From assembly GCA_021773075.1 (NCBI GenBank), contig JAJFKT010000026.1, forward strand, positions 248,356-312,355: a stretch of DNA of 64,000 nt, written 5' to 3'. A model generated the notes under the pieces. It saw nothing but the letters and a program-made list of their open reading frames with translations. It did no database searches and was not told where the DNA came from. This stretch comes from Woeseiaceae bacterium. GTDB lineage: Bacteria; Pseudomonadota; Gammaproteobacteria; Steroidobacterales; Woeseiaceae. Positions 52,671-61,449 of the stretch are shown here, in pieces; position 1 is the first letter of the stretch; every line of letters starts with the position of its first letter. A program made the translations under genes and the position numbers.

Positions 52671-53500
52671 TCAGGTTTTCGTCCAGGAACAAGGTCGTCG
52701 TTATCGAAGCTGTGTCCCCAATCCTGCTTGGCGGACAGGTATTCGCGATTTGTTTCATTGACACCAACCACATGCTTAACGCGGGTGACATGACTAAGCC
52801 CGAATTCATTGAGGTCCTGGATTTTCTTGGGATTGTTGGTGAGTAGTCTAAACGGACGATCGCCGTGAAAGTACTTTAGCAAAGTCGCCGCGTCACGGAA
52901 GTCTCTTGAATCGTCGGGAAGACCTAGCGAGCGGTTTGCCTCATACGTGTTTTCGCCGGCATCCTGCAATAAATAGGTTGCTGCTTTCGCCCAAAGACCA
53001 ATGCCCCTGCCTTCGTGTCCAGACATGTAAATTATCATGCCACCGGCTGGGTCGCTCGCGATGCGATCAAGTGCACTAACAAATTGGGGTCCGCACTCGC
53101 ATCTCATTGACCCGAATACGTCGCCAGTGTGACAACTTGAGTGAATACGTATTAATGGATTCTGCCAATTGTCACGATCGCCATGTACCAGGACACTGTT
53201 GACCGCCATAGAAGCGGCCAATTCAGCGAATTTCTCTTGCTTCTGATGAATCAGCAACGAGTCAGCAAGCGCTTGAATACGGTCAAGCCGCGTATGCCTT
53301 ACAGCGGCATACCAGTCGACCTTATGCTCGTTCTGGCCGCATTCGAGTGGCAACGCAATGGGGCCTAGCAAGCTTATCGCGTCGGTGTCTTTCTCGTTGC
53401 TCGCATTCGGATTCGACGCACGCCCGTCGGAGTTGATTCGAATCAGTTTCCCTTCTTCAATCAGCCAACGTCGAACGTTTGGATCTAAGTATGTAAACAC
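52667..53500 (-). CDS. ribA: GTP cyclohydrolase II family protein (RibA-like)
   Basis: The 277-residue protein converts GTP to the 2,5-diamino-pyrimidinone phosphate that RibD uses. It has the three-cysteine zinc site in SSCHTGDVFGSMRCECGPQF (about 135-154), the MSGHEGRGIGLWAK loop (about 170), DDSRDFRDAATLL, and the LLTNNPKKIQDL substrate segment. The loop reads GHEGRGIGL where housekeeping RibA usually has QEGRGIGL, and the N-terminal ~100 residues are longer than in the ~200-residue E. coli enzyme. It is therefore a divergent branch. It is coupled to ribD by a 4 bp overlap. It may serve riboflavin or a specialised pteridine/deazaflavin product. Confidence 0.85.
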   Translation of the reverse strand: MFTYLDPNVRRWLIEEGKLIRINSDGRASNPNASNEKDTDAISLLGPIALPLECGQNEHKVDWYAAVRHTRLDRIQALADSLLIHQKQEKFAELAASMAVNSVLVHGDRDNWQNPLIRIHSSCHTGDVFGSMRCECGPQFVSALDRIASDPAGGMIIYMSGHEGRGIGLWAKAATYLLQDAGENTYEANRSLGLPDDSRDFRDAATLLKYFHGDRPFRLLTNNPKKIQDLNEFGLSHVTRVKHVVGVNETNREYLSAKQDWGHSFDNDDLVPGRKPE

Positions 53501-53658
53501 GAATCTAGCCTACCGTTCGCTGCGTCACGACTGTATCGCTAGATGCTGCCGTAAACGTTTGGGATGCCAATATTACGGTAACAACATTGTCCAGTCGATT
53601 GTCTTACGTTATTCAAGGTCACGCAGCGGCGTTCATCGTCTTCGGTTATCATTCACAC

Positions 53659-54639
53659 ATGCGCGCAATTCAATACACCTGTTGCGGAGACAGGGATGTC
53701 CTGCATATTGCAAATCCCGATACCCCCAGGATTTCTGACGATGAAGTTCTCATCAAAGTTCGAGCGGCGTCGCTGAACCCGTTTGACTGGAAGCTGCGCA
53801 GCGGCATGCTCGGAGATTATTTTCAGATGGAATTTCCGATAACACCGGGCCGCGATGGATGTGGTGAGATTGTCGAGCTGGGCAAGAACGTGGACAGAAC
53901 TCAGCTTGCGCGAGGCCAGCTCGTGAGTTTTATCTGCAGTCGATTTCAACGCGGTTCTCTGGCCGAGTATGTGGCTGTCTCGGCTCAGGATTCTGTTGTT
54001 CCGGTTGCAGAAAATCTTACGCTACAGGAGTCCGCCGCGATTCCGGTTGTGGGACTGTCGGCCTGGAACGCGCTGGTCGAAACCGCGGAAATTGAGGCTG
54101 GAATGCGCGTTCTTATTCACGGCGGTTCGGGCGGTGTTGGATCTCTTGCAATCCAGATTGCGCAGCACTTCGGCGCCGATATTTTTGCAACGTGTAGCTC
54201 TGCAAATGTCGAAAGAGTCGAAGCGCTTGGCGCCCGGGCAATTCCGTACGACTGTGTCGACTTCACTTCAGAAGTAACTGATTGCGACATTGTGCTTGAT
54301 ACGGTCGGTGGAAAGGTTCACGAGGATTCCTACAAAGTCCTTAAGAGAGGCGGGCGCCTCGTCTATTTGCTGGCGCGACCGTTTAATAACTTGTCTGCCG
54401 AATACGGTGTCGAGGATCTGCAAGTCAATGTCCTCGGTCACACGGCCAATCTCCGCAATGTCATGGATCTCGCGGCGACAGTTGCCCTGAAACCAATTGT
54501 CGGCCATGTGCTGCAACCGGACGATTTCGAACAGGCTTTTGAGCTTGGTGAATCCGGCAAAGCTGGTGGCAAGATAGTATTGACTATCGATGGCTGGTCG
54601 AATATCTCGAAGACGAACAAGGAATCGATGACACAATGA
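53659..54639 (+). CDS. MDR-family NAD(P)-dependent oxidoreductase (quinone reductase-like)
   Basis: From ATG 53659 the protein has 326 residues. The GroES-like part holds VLIKVRAASLNPFDWKLRSGM and PGRDGCGEIVELG. The Rossmann part holds VLIHGGSGGVGSLAIQIAQHFGADIFATCS (nucleotide loop GGSGGVG). The catalytic-zinc ligands of true alcohol dehydrogenases are absent, so it is a zeta-crystallin/quinone reductase type. The open frame back to 53587 has no Shine-Dalgarno and no family sequence. Its stop overlaps the start of the next gene by 4 bp (ATGA). It may reduce quinones or enones. Confidence 0.9.
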   Translation: MRAIQYTCCGDRDVLHIANPDTPRISDDEVLIKVRAASLNPFDWKLRSGMLGDYFQMEFPITPGRDGCGEIVELGKNVDRTQLARGQLVSFICSRFQRGSLAEYVAVSAQDSVVPVAENLTLQESAAIPVVGLSAWNALVETAEIEAGMRVLIHGGSGGVGSLAIQIAQHFGADIFATCSSANVERVEALGARAIPYDCVDFTSEVTDCDIVLDTVGGKVHEDSYKVLKRGGRLVYLLARPFNNLSAEYGVEDLQVNVLGHTANLRNVMDLAATVALKPIVGHVLQPDDFEQAFELGESGKAGGKIVLTIDGWSNISKTNKESMTQ

Positions 54640-55337
54640 CGATCGCAATATTCGCGACGATCTGGACTTCACAGGAATCCCCGGATTACTTACGCAATCA
54701 TATTCTCGATCAGCCGCTCGCCTTCCTGAGCGCTGTCCCCAAAGTCGCTTCAGTAGATATGTTCGTACCGGCTACAGGCAATGTGCCGTCATTCGATGAC
54801 GGTCCCGCGCCAGCATTAATAATGCAGATTGACATGAACGGTGCGTCTGATGCTAAGGCCTTGGCCGATTCGGAAGACTTTCAACGGCTGATCTTCGACC
54901 AGGCTGCCTACGGCGGTCCGATCGAAAAAATCGCGCTCGACCTTTTCGAGACCGTTCATTTCGCACTACCAGAACAACAGTCACCGCCACCTCGCACAGC
55001 ACCACTGTCCTTCGTTGTACGCTACTACGGTCCCACGGATGACGCAGCTGACTTCGTACGATTCTATACCGAGAACCATCCACCAATTCTCGCAACATTC
55101 CCCGGAATCCGTAACGTCTTATGCTACCTACCGTTGGACTGGCGATCGACCAGTGATGTGCTGGATGCTCGCGTGATCATCGGCAATGAAGTCGTGTTTG
55201 ACGACCTCGATGCGCTCAACCGGGCGTTGGAGTCAGACGTGTTACCCGTGCTTAAGGCGGATGGAAGACGATTTGCAGAATTCGGCTACAACACCCATCA
55301 CGCAATGCACCGGGAACGGCTATATACAAACCGATAA
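54636..55337 (+). CDS. Two-domain dimeric alpha/beta-barrel protein (EthD-like)
   Basis: This 233-residue soluble protein is coupled to the MDR oxidoreductase gene by an ATGA overlap. Its two halves each look like a ferredoxin-like alpha/beta-barrel unit: an N-terminal half with TIAIFATIWT and ALIMQIDMNGASDAKALADSEDF, and a C-terminal half starting LSFVVRYYGPTDDAADFVRFYTENHPPILATFPGIRN. The latter matches the EthD-type pattern (FxxxYxxxHxPxLxxxPGxxR). Such proteins assist or perform small ring modifications in degradation pathways. Function is unknown, and the EthD assignment is moderate. Confidence 0.6.
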   Translation: MTIAIFATIWTSQESPDYLRNHILDQPLAFLSAVPKVASVDMFVPATGNVPSFDDGPAPALIMQIDMNGASDAKALADSEDFQRLIFDQAAYGGPIEKIALDLFETVHFALPEQQSPPPRTAPLSFVVRYYGPTDDAADFVRFYTENHPPILATFPGIRNVLCYLPLDWRSTSDVLDARVIIGNEVVFDDLDALNRALESDVLPVLKADGRRFAEFGYNTHHAMHRERLYTNR

Positions 55338-55338
55338 T

Positions 55339-56064
55339 TCAAATCTGTGATCGATGATAGATTTGTATCTCCGGGATGATTGTATCGACGTCCTGTTTGA
55401 TGCAAAAGAGAATGGCTCTCGAAACCTGCCGCGAGTCCAGCCAGTCCACGTCCTTGTCCGCCATCTCCGACTCTTCGGCCATCGGTGTCCAGATCATGCC
55501 GGGCATGATCGCCGAGCTACGGATCTTTGTATGCTTCAAATCCTTCGCCACTGATTCCGCCAGACCGGTAACGCCGAATTTTGAGGCACAGTAAGCCGAG
55601 CTGCCTTTCTCTCCTCGTCTGCCGGAGCCCGAAGAGACGAAAATTATTACGCCCGTATTGCGGTCCAGCATGCTCTGCCTGAGCACCTCTCTGGTACAAA
55701 GGTATTGACCTCGAAGGTTTGCCGCATGAATATCGTCCCAGGTTTTCGACGTTGTTTCGTAAATCGGGGCAACCCGGCGAATACCGGCATTATTGATCAG
55801 GATGTCTATCTGACCTCGCTCGGACACAACCCGCTGAACCAGATCCACCACCTGTTCTTCGACACCGACATCAGCGCCAATAGCCATCGTTTCGACATCG
55901 TATTGCTCGGCGATGCGTTGCATCTCAGCTGTCAGGAGCCCGGCGCGAGTATCGGTCCCGCAAACCTTGACTCCATGACTTGCCAAATCTTCCGCGACGG
56001 TCAAGCCGATTCCCCGCGCCGCACCGGAAATTAAGGCGACCGTTCCTGTCAATTCAAAGTCCAT
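55339..56064 (-). CDS. Short-chain dehydrogenase/reductase (SDR)
   Basis: The 241-residue classical SDR has the cofactor motif SGAARGIGLTVAE (about 13-25), NNAGIRR (about 90), the catalytic Ser in FVSSGSGRRGEKG and the YCASK motif (Tyr and Lys). Aromatic or aliphatic hydroxyl compounds are typical substrates and no specific one is evident. It is convergent with the EthD-like gene (1 bp gap). Its start region overlaps the remnant ORF upstream by 11 bp. Confidence 0.92.
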   Translation of the reverse strand: MDFELTGTVALISGAARGIGLTVAEDLASHGVKVCGTDTRAGLLTAEMQRIAEQYDVETMAIGADVGVEEQVVDLVQRVVSERGQIDILINNAGIRRVAPIYETTSKTWDDIHAANLRGQYLCTREVLRQSMLDRNTGVIIFVSSGSGRRGEKGSSAYCASKFGVTGLAESVAKDLKHTKIRSSAIMPGMIWTPMAEESEMADKDVDWLDSRQVSRAILFCIKQDVDTIIPEIQIYHRSQI

Positions 56065-56188
56065 TGTTTGCGGGGCCTATATTGCGCCACTCAAGTGCCT
56101 GAAACAGCGCTGGATTAAGATCGTAGTAGGTACGTCCTGAAATGCCAATGCAACACGCTTCGTGGCGGTCGCTGGTTTCGTTTGTCAT
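56054..56188 (-). pseudogene. 44-residue remnant resembling the N-terminus of a BNR/sortilin-like protein
   Basis: A 44-codon frame upstream of the SDR gene encodes a segment with YYDLNPALFQALEWRNIGPAN. The pattern F-x-x-L-x-W-R-x-I-G-P is the hallmark of the first mature residues of secreted BNR/sortilin-like repeat proteins. It stops after NNGL at a TGA inside the SDR start region. The first 18 residues are not a signal peptide. It is most simply a decayed gene start, although a short functional peptide or chance cannot be excluded. Confidence 0.4.
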
Positions 56189-56341
56189 TCTTGCATCTTA
56201 GCCAATTGCTGCGTGGCATGTCAGTATCAGAAAATCGCGTCAGGAAATTTGGAGACTTGATTCGCCTGGCAGCATACGGTGTCGGAAGTTGAACAGGGTG
56301 GAATCGAGTTTTTCGGTACAGTTTCGAGAGAGAGAGTTCTT

Positions 56342-57715
56342 ATGGCTGCCGAATTCGTACATGAACAATGGTCTTCGCGGCGCGCTTTTTTATTGGCCGC
56401 GGTTGGTAGTGCCGTTGGGCTCGGCAACATCTGGCGTTTTCCGTACATCACCGGAGTCAATGGCGGTGGCGCGTTCGTCATCATCTATTGCGTTTGTATT
56501 GTTGTAATCGCCATTCCACTGCTAATGGCGGAAGTTGCCATCGGGCGGCGTGGCGGCCAAAGCCCGATCCGCAGTATGCAAAAGCTGGTTGCGGAAAATG
56601 GTCGCAGTCGATTCTGGACCAGCCTGGGTTGGTTTTCAGTGATTACTCCGACGGTTGGCTTGATGTATTACAGCGTGGTTGCCGGCTGGACTCTGGACTA
56701 TGCCGTCAGCGCAATGTCAGGTGCTTTTGCAGGTTATGACGCTAAGCAATCCGGCGACGGCTTCAATGCAATGACGGCCAATCCTGCGCGCATGGTGTTC
56801 TGGCAGGGAACGTTCTTTCTCCTCACTATTGTCATCGTTGCTGGTGGCGTTCGAAAAGGCCTTGAAAAAGCGGTGGCCTACCTGATGCCGGGACTGGCAT
56901 TGATACTCGTAGCGCTTGTCGTCTATTCGGCGGTGACTGCGGATTTCTCCGGCGCGCTGCAATTCATGTTTAATCCTGACTTTAGCAAGGTCACTTCGTC
57001 GACGATTCTAATGGCGGGCGGTCAGGCATTTTTCTCCGTCAACGTCGGCGTGGGCGCGTTAATAACTTACGGCGCGTATATGCCACAGGAAGTATCTGTC
57101 CCTAAGGTCTGCGGCATTATTGCATTCGCCGATACCAGCGTTGCGATAATGATGGGCCTGATCATTTTTCCACTGGTACTCAGCTACGGCCTTCAGGCTG
57201 GTGAAGGACCTGGTTTGGTATTCGTTACGCTGCCGATTGCGTTTGGTCAGATGCCATTCGGTGTCATATTCGGTGGACTATTTTTCGTCTTGATGGCAAT
57301 CGCGGCACTCACATCAAGTATCGGCATGCTGGAACCCGCGGTTTCGTGGTTGGTGGAGCATAAAGGATTCAGGCGCGTACCCGTCACCATTATCACAGGC
57401 CTCGGCATCTGGCTTTTTGGCCTGGGCGCGTTATTCTCATTCAACATTCTGGCCGGCTTTACACCACTCGATCACTTTCCACTTTTCGAAGGCAAGCGCA
57501 TTTTTGATCTGTTTGACTTTGTGACAGCGAATATCCTCATTCCAGTTGGTGGCTTGTTAATCGCCTTATTCGCCGGGTGGCTGATGACAAGGGAATCAAT
57601 TGCCGCCGAACTCCGCCTGAATCGATCAACCTCGTTTACGATCTGGCGATGGTTGGTCCGATTTGTGGCGCCACTGGCCATCGTAACGATCTTCGTGGCC
57701 AATGTTTTTGGTTGA
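56342..57715 (+). CDS. Neurotransmitter:sodium symporter (NSS/SNF) family transporter
   Basis: From ATG 56342 the protein has 457 residues and about 11-12 transmembrane helices. The LeuT-type TM1 motif LAAVGSAVGLGNIWRFPYITGVNGGGAF lies at about 16-43, AVGRRGG-like IAVIGRRGG (VAIGRRGGQSP) follows at TM2, and GQAFFSVNVGVGALITYGAYM marks TM6-7. Bacterial members import amino acids with sodium. It precedes two PLP dehydratase-like genes, an amidohydrolase and an aminotransferase, all convergent or downstream, which supports an amino-acid substrate. The ATG follows AGAGAGAG; the frame to 56279 was rejected. Confidence 0.92.
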   Translation: MAAEFVHEQWSSRRAFLLAAVGSAVGLGNIWRFPYITGVNGGGAFVIIYCVCIVVIAIPLLMAEVAIGRRGGQSPIRSMQKLVAENGRSRFWTSLGWFSVITPTVGLMYYSVVAGWTLDYAVSAMSGAFAGYDAKQSGDGFNAMTANPARMVFWQGTFFLLTIVIVAGGVRKGLEKAVAYLMPGLALILVALVVYSAVTADFSGALQFMFNPDFSKVTSSTILMAGGQAFFSVNVGVGALITYGAYMPQEVSVPKVCGIIAFADTSVAIMMGLIIFPLVLSYGLQAGEGPGLVFVTLPIAFGQMPFGVIFGGLFFVLMAIAALTSSIGMLEPAVSWLVEHKGFRRVPVTIITGLGIWLFGLGALFSFNILAGFTPLDHFPLFEGKRIFDLFDFVTANILIPVGGLLIALFAGWLMTRESIAAELRLNRSTSFTIWRWLVRFVAPLAIVTIFVANVFG

Positions 57716-57735
57716 TGAGGATGCGAGTTGCGTGA

Positions 57736-58722
57736 TCACACTGAAGTGACGGGTGCCGGACTCGGAGTGTTGCCTCTTAGAATGTCGATCAAATAGTCCT
57801 CATTAAGGTTGCCACCCGAGATCACGCAGACAATTTTGCCCTTTCCGGCCCGACCCGCCATGGCCGCAGCCACCGGAGCTGCGCCGGAGCCTTCTGCGAT
57901 GACCCGATGCCGCTCAATCAAGAGTCGAATCGTCGCGACGATCTCCTTCGGGCTTGCGACGACGGTGCCAGTTATTAATTGCTGGATCAATGGCCACATT
58001 TCGTCAAGAACATGGCCGACGCCAATGCCAGAGATGAAACAGGGTGTTATCGGAACGGCTACTGGCCCACCAGCTGCAAGTGCTGCTGTCAGCGGCGCAC
58101 AATGATCAGACTCCGCACCGAGGACCCGCGCGTTGGACCCGGCGGCCCGCAGGGCCGACGCAATTCCGGTTGACAGGCCACCACCACCGAAAGGCACCAG
58201 CACGGTGTCAACATCGGGTAGCTCTTCGTGAATTTCGAGTCCGATCGTGGCGTCGCCGGCTATAACATCCTGGCTCGCCACGGGATGAATAAACATTCCT
58301 CGTGTGGCGGGGTCACCATGGTCAGCCAAGACTTGCCACCATGCCTCATCTTCCATGAAACGGATTCTTGCGCCCAGGCGTTTCAGTGACGCAACTTTTG
58401 TCGCCGCGGCGTCTTTCGGTAGAAATACGGTTGCGGAACGGCCCAATTTTCCGGCGATGTAGGCAACGCCCTGGCCCATATTGCCCGAACTGGCAGTGTA
58501 CACTCCGTCAGCAATCGAAGCCTGTGCTGCACCCAAAATGGCGTTGGCAGCGGGGCGCACTTTGAACGCACCAATAGGCTGCAGATTTTCCATCTTGAGA
58601 TAGATCTCGGTCTGGGCTACGTCGACATTCAGTCGAATTAACGGCGTGCGCAACACGTATGCCTTTATTCGATTGGCGGCAGCACGAATGTCTTCCAAAC
58701 TGGGTGGAGCAAGAGGCTTCAT
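57736..58722 (-). CDS. PLP-dependent threonine/serine dehydratase-like enzyme (paralog 1)
   Basis: The 328-residue fold-type II PLP enzyme has the lysine in LQPIGAFKVRPAAN (about 52-65), the Asn loop SSGNMGQGVAY (about 85-95), and the phosphate-binding GGGGLSTGIASA (about 180). These fit threonine dehydratase/serine racemase relatives that deaminate hydroxy-amino acids. From ATG 58722 it is shorter than biosynthetic IlvA because the regulatory ACT domain is absent, so it is catabolic. It is a clear paralog of the gene at 61450-62433. The two lie in the same orientation, with an amidohydrolase and an aminotransferase gene between them. Confidence 0.85.
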   Translation of the reverse strand: MKPLAPPSLEDIRAAANRIKAYVLRTPLIRLNVDVAQTEIYLKMENLQPIGAFKVRPAANAILGAAQASIADGVYTASSGNMGQGVAYIAGKLGRSATVFLPKDAAATKVASLKRLGARIRFMEDEAWWQVLADHGDPATRGMFIHPVASQDVIAGDATIGLEIHEELPDVDTVLVPFGGGGLSTGIASALRAAGSNARVLGAESDHCAPLTAALAAGGPVAVPITPCFISGIGVGHVLDEMWPLIQQLITGTVVASPKEIVATIRLLIERHRVIAEGSGAAPVAAAMAGRAGKGKIVCVISGGNLNEDYLIDILRGNTPSPAPVTSV

Positions 58723-58771
58723 ATATATCGTCGCTGCGAAAGTTGTTGCAAACTCGCCGATGGGAACAGGA

Positions 58772-60097
58772 TCATTTGGTCTTAAAAACAATCCCGTCGC
58801 GCATGACGAATTGGACCCGGGTCAGTTCGCTAATGTCGTCAAGGGGGCTGGTAGAAGTCGCGATCAGGTCGGCTTTCATGCCGGGCTCAATAGACCCCAG
58901 TTCGTGATCCAGGCCGAGCATGCGGGCGGCATTGACTGTTGCTGTCCGAATAGCGTCCGCTTCCGACATTCCTCGTTCCACGAATTCGACGAAATCACCC
59001 GCGTTCTCACCCCACGGGTAAACACCGGCGTCGGAAGCATAGACAAGGTTTCTTACGCCGCGGCGATAGGCCTCGGTCATTGCAAATGGCCGCTTCCGAA
59101 TGGCCTGGAAGCGCAGCAGAATCGAATCGGGCAACCATCCCCAGAGTCCATTGTGTAATGATTCGAAATCTTCTCCCACAGCCTGAACAACACCGTATAT
59201 ATGCGACTGAAGAAATACGTCGTCGCCTAAAAGCCGGAAAGTGTTGTCGTCATAAAGGTGCGCCGAATCGATAACGTCGGCACCGGCACGAATTGCGGCG
59301 GCTATACCGACGGCGTGGTGGCCGTCTGCAATCACCTTGCGGCCCAGCGAATGCGCCGTATCGACAATGGCCCGCATTTCCGCGTCGCTCATCGCTTGAT
59401 CTACAGGGTTTTCGGAGAGCAGGCTGCCGGTGTTGAAGAAAGCGATGATGTCGGACCCTCGCTTAACCTGATGTCGTACGGCGCGCCGGCAGTCATCGGC
59501 GCCGTTGCATACGGCGCGACTGTCCATGACGTGCTGAACTTCAGACCGAAACCGGGGTGCTCGGGACTGACTGGTCGCTGAGATTGGCGTGCCCGCAGCA
59601 ATGACTCTCGGGCCCGCAAGCCCACCCATTTTCACTGCGTCGCGGACACCGAAGATCGCATTCTCGTGGCCGGGAACGCCAACCGCTCCGAGGTCTACGA
59701 CTGTGGTGAATCCGACTTGCAGTGTCTGCCGGGCGTGAGCTGCTGCGACAAGCGCCATGTCGGCTTCCGACTCCGTCACGGGACCGGTCATCATCCCGGG
59801 ACCGGGTGACGACGCCAGGTGTACATGGGCATCAAACAAACCGGGCAGTACAAATTCATTCGACAGGTCGATCAATCGAACCTCTGTGTCGTCGTTGCTG
59901 AGCTGGGCCGGGTCGAGGAATCCGCTGACCACCTGTGTGATACGGCCATCTTGGATCACAATACTTTGTCGTGCGGCCGGCGGCTCACCCGGTACGGCGA
60001 GTAGCCAACCCGCATGAACAACGGTGATTTCAGCCGCGCAGAGCGGCTGCATCCATGCGAGCACCATGACTAAGGTGTAAAGAAGTGTCTTCTTCAT
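58772..60097 (-). CDS. Exported amidohydrolase family protein
   Basis: The 441-residue protein has a signal peptide (KKTLLYTLVMVLAWMQPLCA, cleaving near residue 21), so it acts in the periplasm. The metal-dependent TIM-barrel hydrolase signature FDAHVHLASSPG (His-x-His, about 87) is followed by VVDLGAVGVP, VIADGHHAVGI (His), VIDSAHLYDD (His) and YASDAGVYPWG (the catalytic Asp). It resembles imidazolonepropionase-like or prolidase-like dipeptide hydrolases. It is flanked by the PLP dehydratase (49 bp) and aminotransferase (51 bp) genes in the same orientation. It could release amino acids for the transporter and dehydratases. Confidence 0.85.
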   Translation of the reverse strand: MKKTLLYTLVMVLAWMQPLCAAEITVVHAGWLLAVPGEPPAARQSIVIQDGRITQVVSGFLDPAQLSNDDTEVRLIDLSNEFVLPGLFDAHVHLASSPGPGMMTGPVTESEADMALVAAAHARQTLQVGFTTVVDLGAVGVPGHENAIFGVRDAVKMGGLAGPRVIAAGTPISATSQSRAPRFRSEVQHVMDSRAVCNGADDCRRAVRHQVKRGSDIIAFFNTGSLLSENPVDQAMSDAEMRAIVDTAHSLGRKVIADGHHAVGIAAAIRAGADVIDSAHLYDDNTFRLLGDDVFLQSHIYGVVQAVGEDFESLHNGLWGWLPDSILLRFQAIRKRPFAMTEAYRRGVRNLVYASDAGVYPWGENAGDFVEFVERGMSEADAIRTATVNAARMLGLDHELGSIEPGMKADLIATSTSPLDDISELTRVQFVMRDGIVFKTK

Positions 60098-60148
60098 TCT
60101 TGTAGCCTATCAAGATTGAAGTGGATAACGTAATGAGGCCGACACGCG

Positions 60149-61390
60149 TCAAAGCATGCTGGCCTGCAAATCCACTAGATAGTCGATATCCGCCTCGGTA
60201 TTGAAGAAATGCGTGGAAACCCGGAGGTTGCCGATACCGCCCAGCGTACGCATGGATATCTTAATTGGCCGTTGACACCGGCCAGGTGCAGCGCAGCGCT
60301 GAAAGAACGCCGAATCCTTTTCGTAGTCCCCGGTGGTGTAGGCAATCAAGCCGTGACGTTGCCGGGCATCAAGCGGTGTCGTCACCTTGCAGCCTATTTC
60401 CTGAAGACGCTCAACGGCATACGTCCCAAGACGCCGGACCCGTTCCTCGACATTTCGAATGCCGATCTTTTCGTAAAACTTTAGCGTTGCATTCCAGCCG
60501 AATAGTGCAGGGCCGATAACGGCATCCTGAGAAAATTTGTTGGCTGTATTGACCGGCGGATGTTGCCAGCTTGTTAGATTGTCATGGTCCTGGTCAGCAA
60601 ACGGGATGCCGCCACCAAGGTCGGCCCAAATGTAATTTCTGAACTTCGGGTCAATACTGTTGATCAGATCCTTTTTGATATAGAACAAGCCTGCGCCTTC
60701 AGGTCCGCACAGCCATTTGTATGCGCCACTTATGACTATGTCCACATCGTCTTCCTTGACGTCAACATTGATTGCACCCAGAGACTGCATAGCGTCATCG
60801 AGTACGAGCGCACCTTTGGCATGCGCAATGCGGCAGACCTCTTTCACGTCAAAAGTGAAACCCGAAAATGCCGCGGTGCGATCGATGACTACCATCCGCG
60901 TGCTCTCATCGACCGCTGCTTCGAGGTCCTCCAGGCGAATTTCGCCGGCTACATTTCTGATGACGCGCAATTCGACGTCGTATCGTCGCTTAAGGTCTTG
61001 CAGGATGTACGGTATGGACGGATAAGAAAGGTCTGTGATGACAATATTGTCGCCTGCCGTCCACTCGAACATGTTGTAAAAAATCAGGTTGGCCGCAATA
61101 CACGGCCTGTACATATTCGTTACTTCGTCTTTGTCAGCATTGATTAGACGGCTTGCTCGTTCGATGCATTCGTCCGACGTTGCCATCAGAAACGGGTGCG
61201 TAGCGATATCCGCTGTTGGGATATCCTCCATGCGACCGAACTCCTGAAAATTGTAAAAATCCCGGGCCGCCGACAGCCAGTAATTCCCCGGAATCATCTG
61301 ATCAGCGGCGTTGAGATATACCCAATGATCCAGGAGCTTAAACTCGCTTCTGATCTCGTCGATATTGTTGTCGATGTAATTGCTGCTCAT
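60149..61390 (-). CDS. Class V aminotransferase / isopenicillin-N-epimerase-like PLP enzyme
   Basis: From ATG 61390 the protein has 413 residues in fold type I. The PLP lysine lies in ISGAYKWLCGPEGAGLFYIKK (about 225-245), with HAKGALVLDDAMQSLGAINVD before it and TNMYRPCIAANLIFYNMF near the N-terminus. The SGxYKW box resembles cysteine desulfurase/isopenicillin N epimerase relatives more than transaminases. The substrate is unknown. It lies between the amidohydrolase and the second dehydratase gene and shares their orientation. The 14 residues from 61432 look non-coding. Confidence 0.82.
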   Translation of the reverse strand: MSSNYIDNNIDEIRSEFKLLDHWVYLNAADQMIPGNYWLSAARDFYNFQEFGRMEDIPTADIATHPFLMATSDECIERASRLINADKDEVTNMYRPCIAANLIFYNMFEWTAGDNIVITDLSYPSIPYILQDLKRRYDVELRVIRNVAGEIRLEDLEAAVDESTRMVVIDRTAAFSGFTFDVKEVCRIAHAKGALVLDDAMQSLGAINVDVKEDDVDIVISGAYKWLCGPEGAGLFYIKKDLINSIDPKFRNYIWADLGGGIPFADQDHDNLTSWQHPPVNTANKFSQDAVIGPALFGWNATLKFYEKIGIRNVEERVRRLGTYAVERLQEIGCKVTTPLDARQRHGLIAYTTGDYEKDSAFFQRCAAPGRCQRPIKISMRTLGGIGNLRVSTHFFNTEADIDYLVDLQASML

Positions 61391-61449
61391 AAGTCTGGTG
61401 CTACCGTACAGACCCTTAGACAACCCAACCATAAGTAAATCTACCGCGC

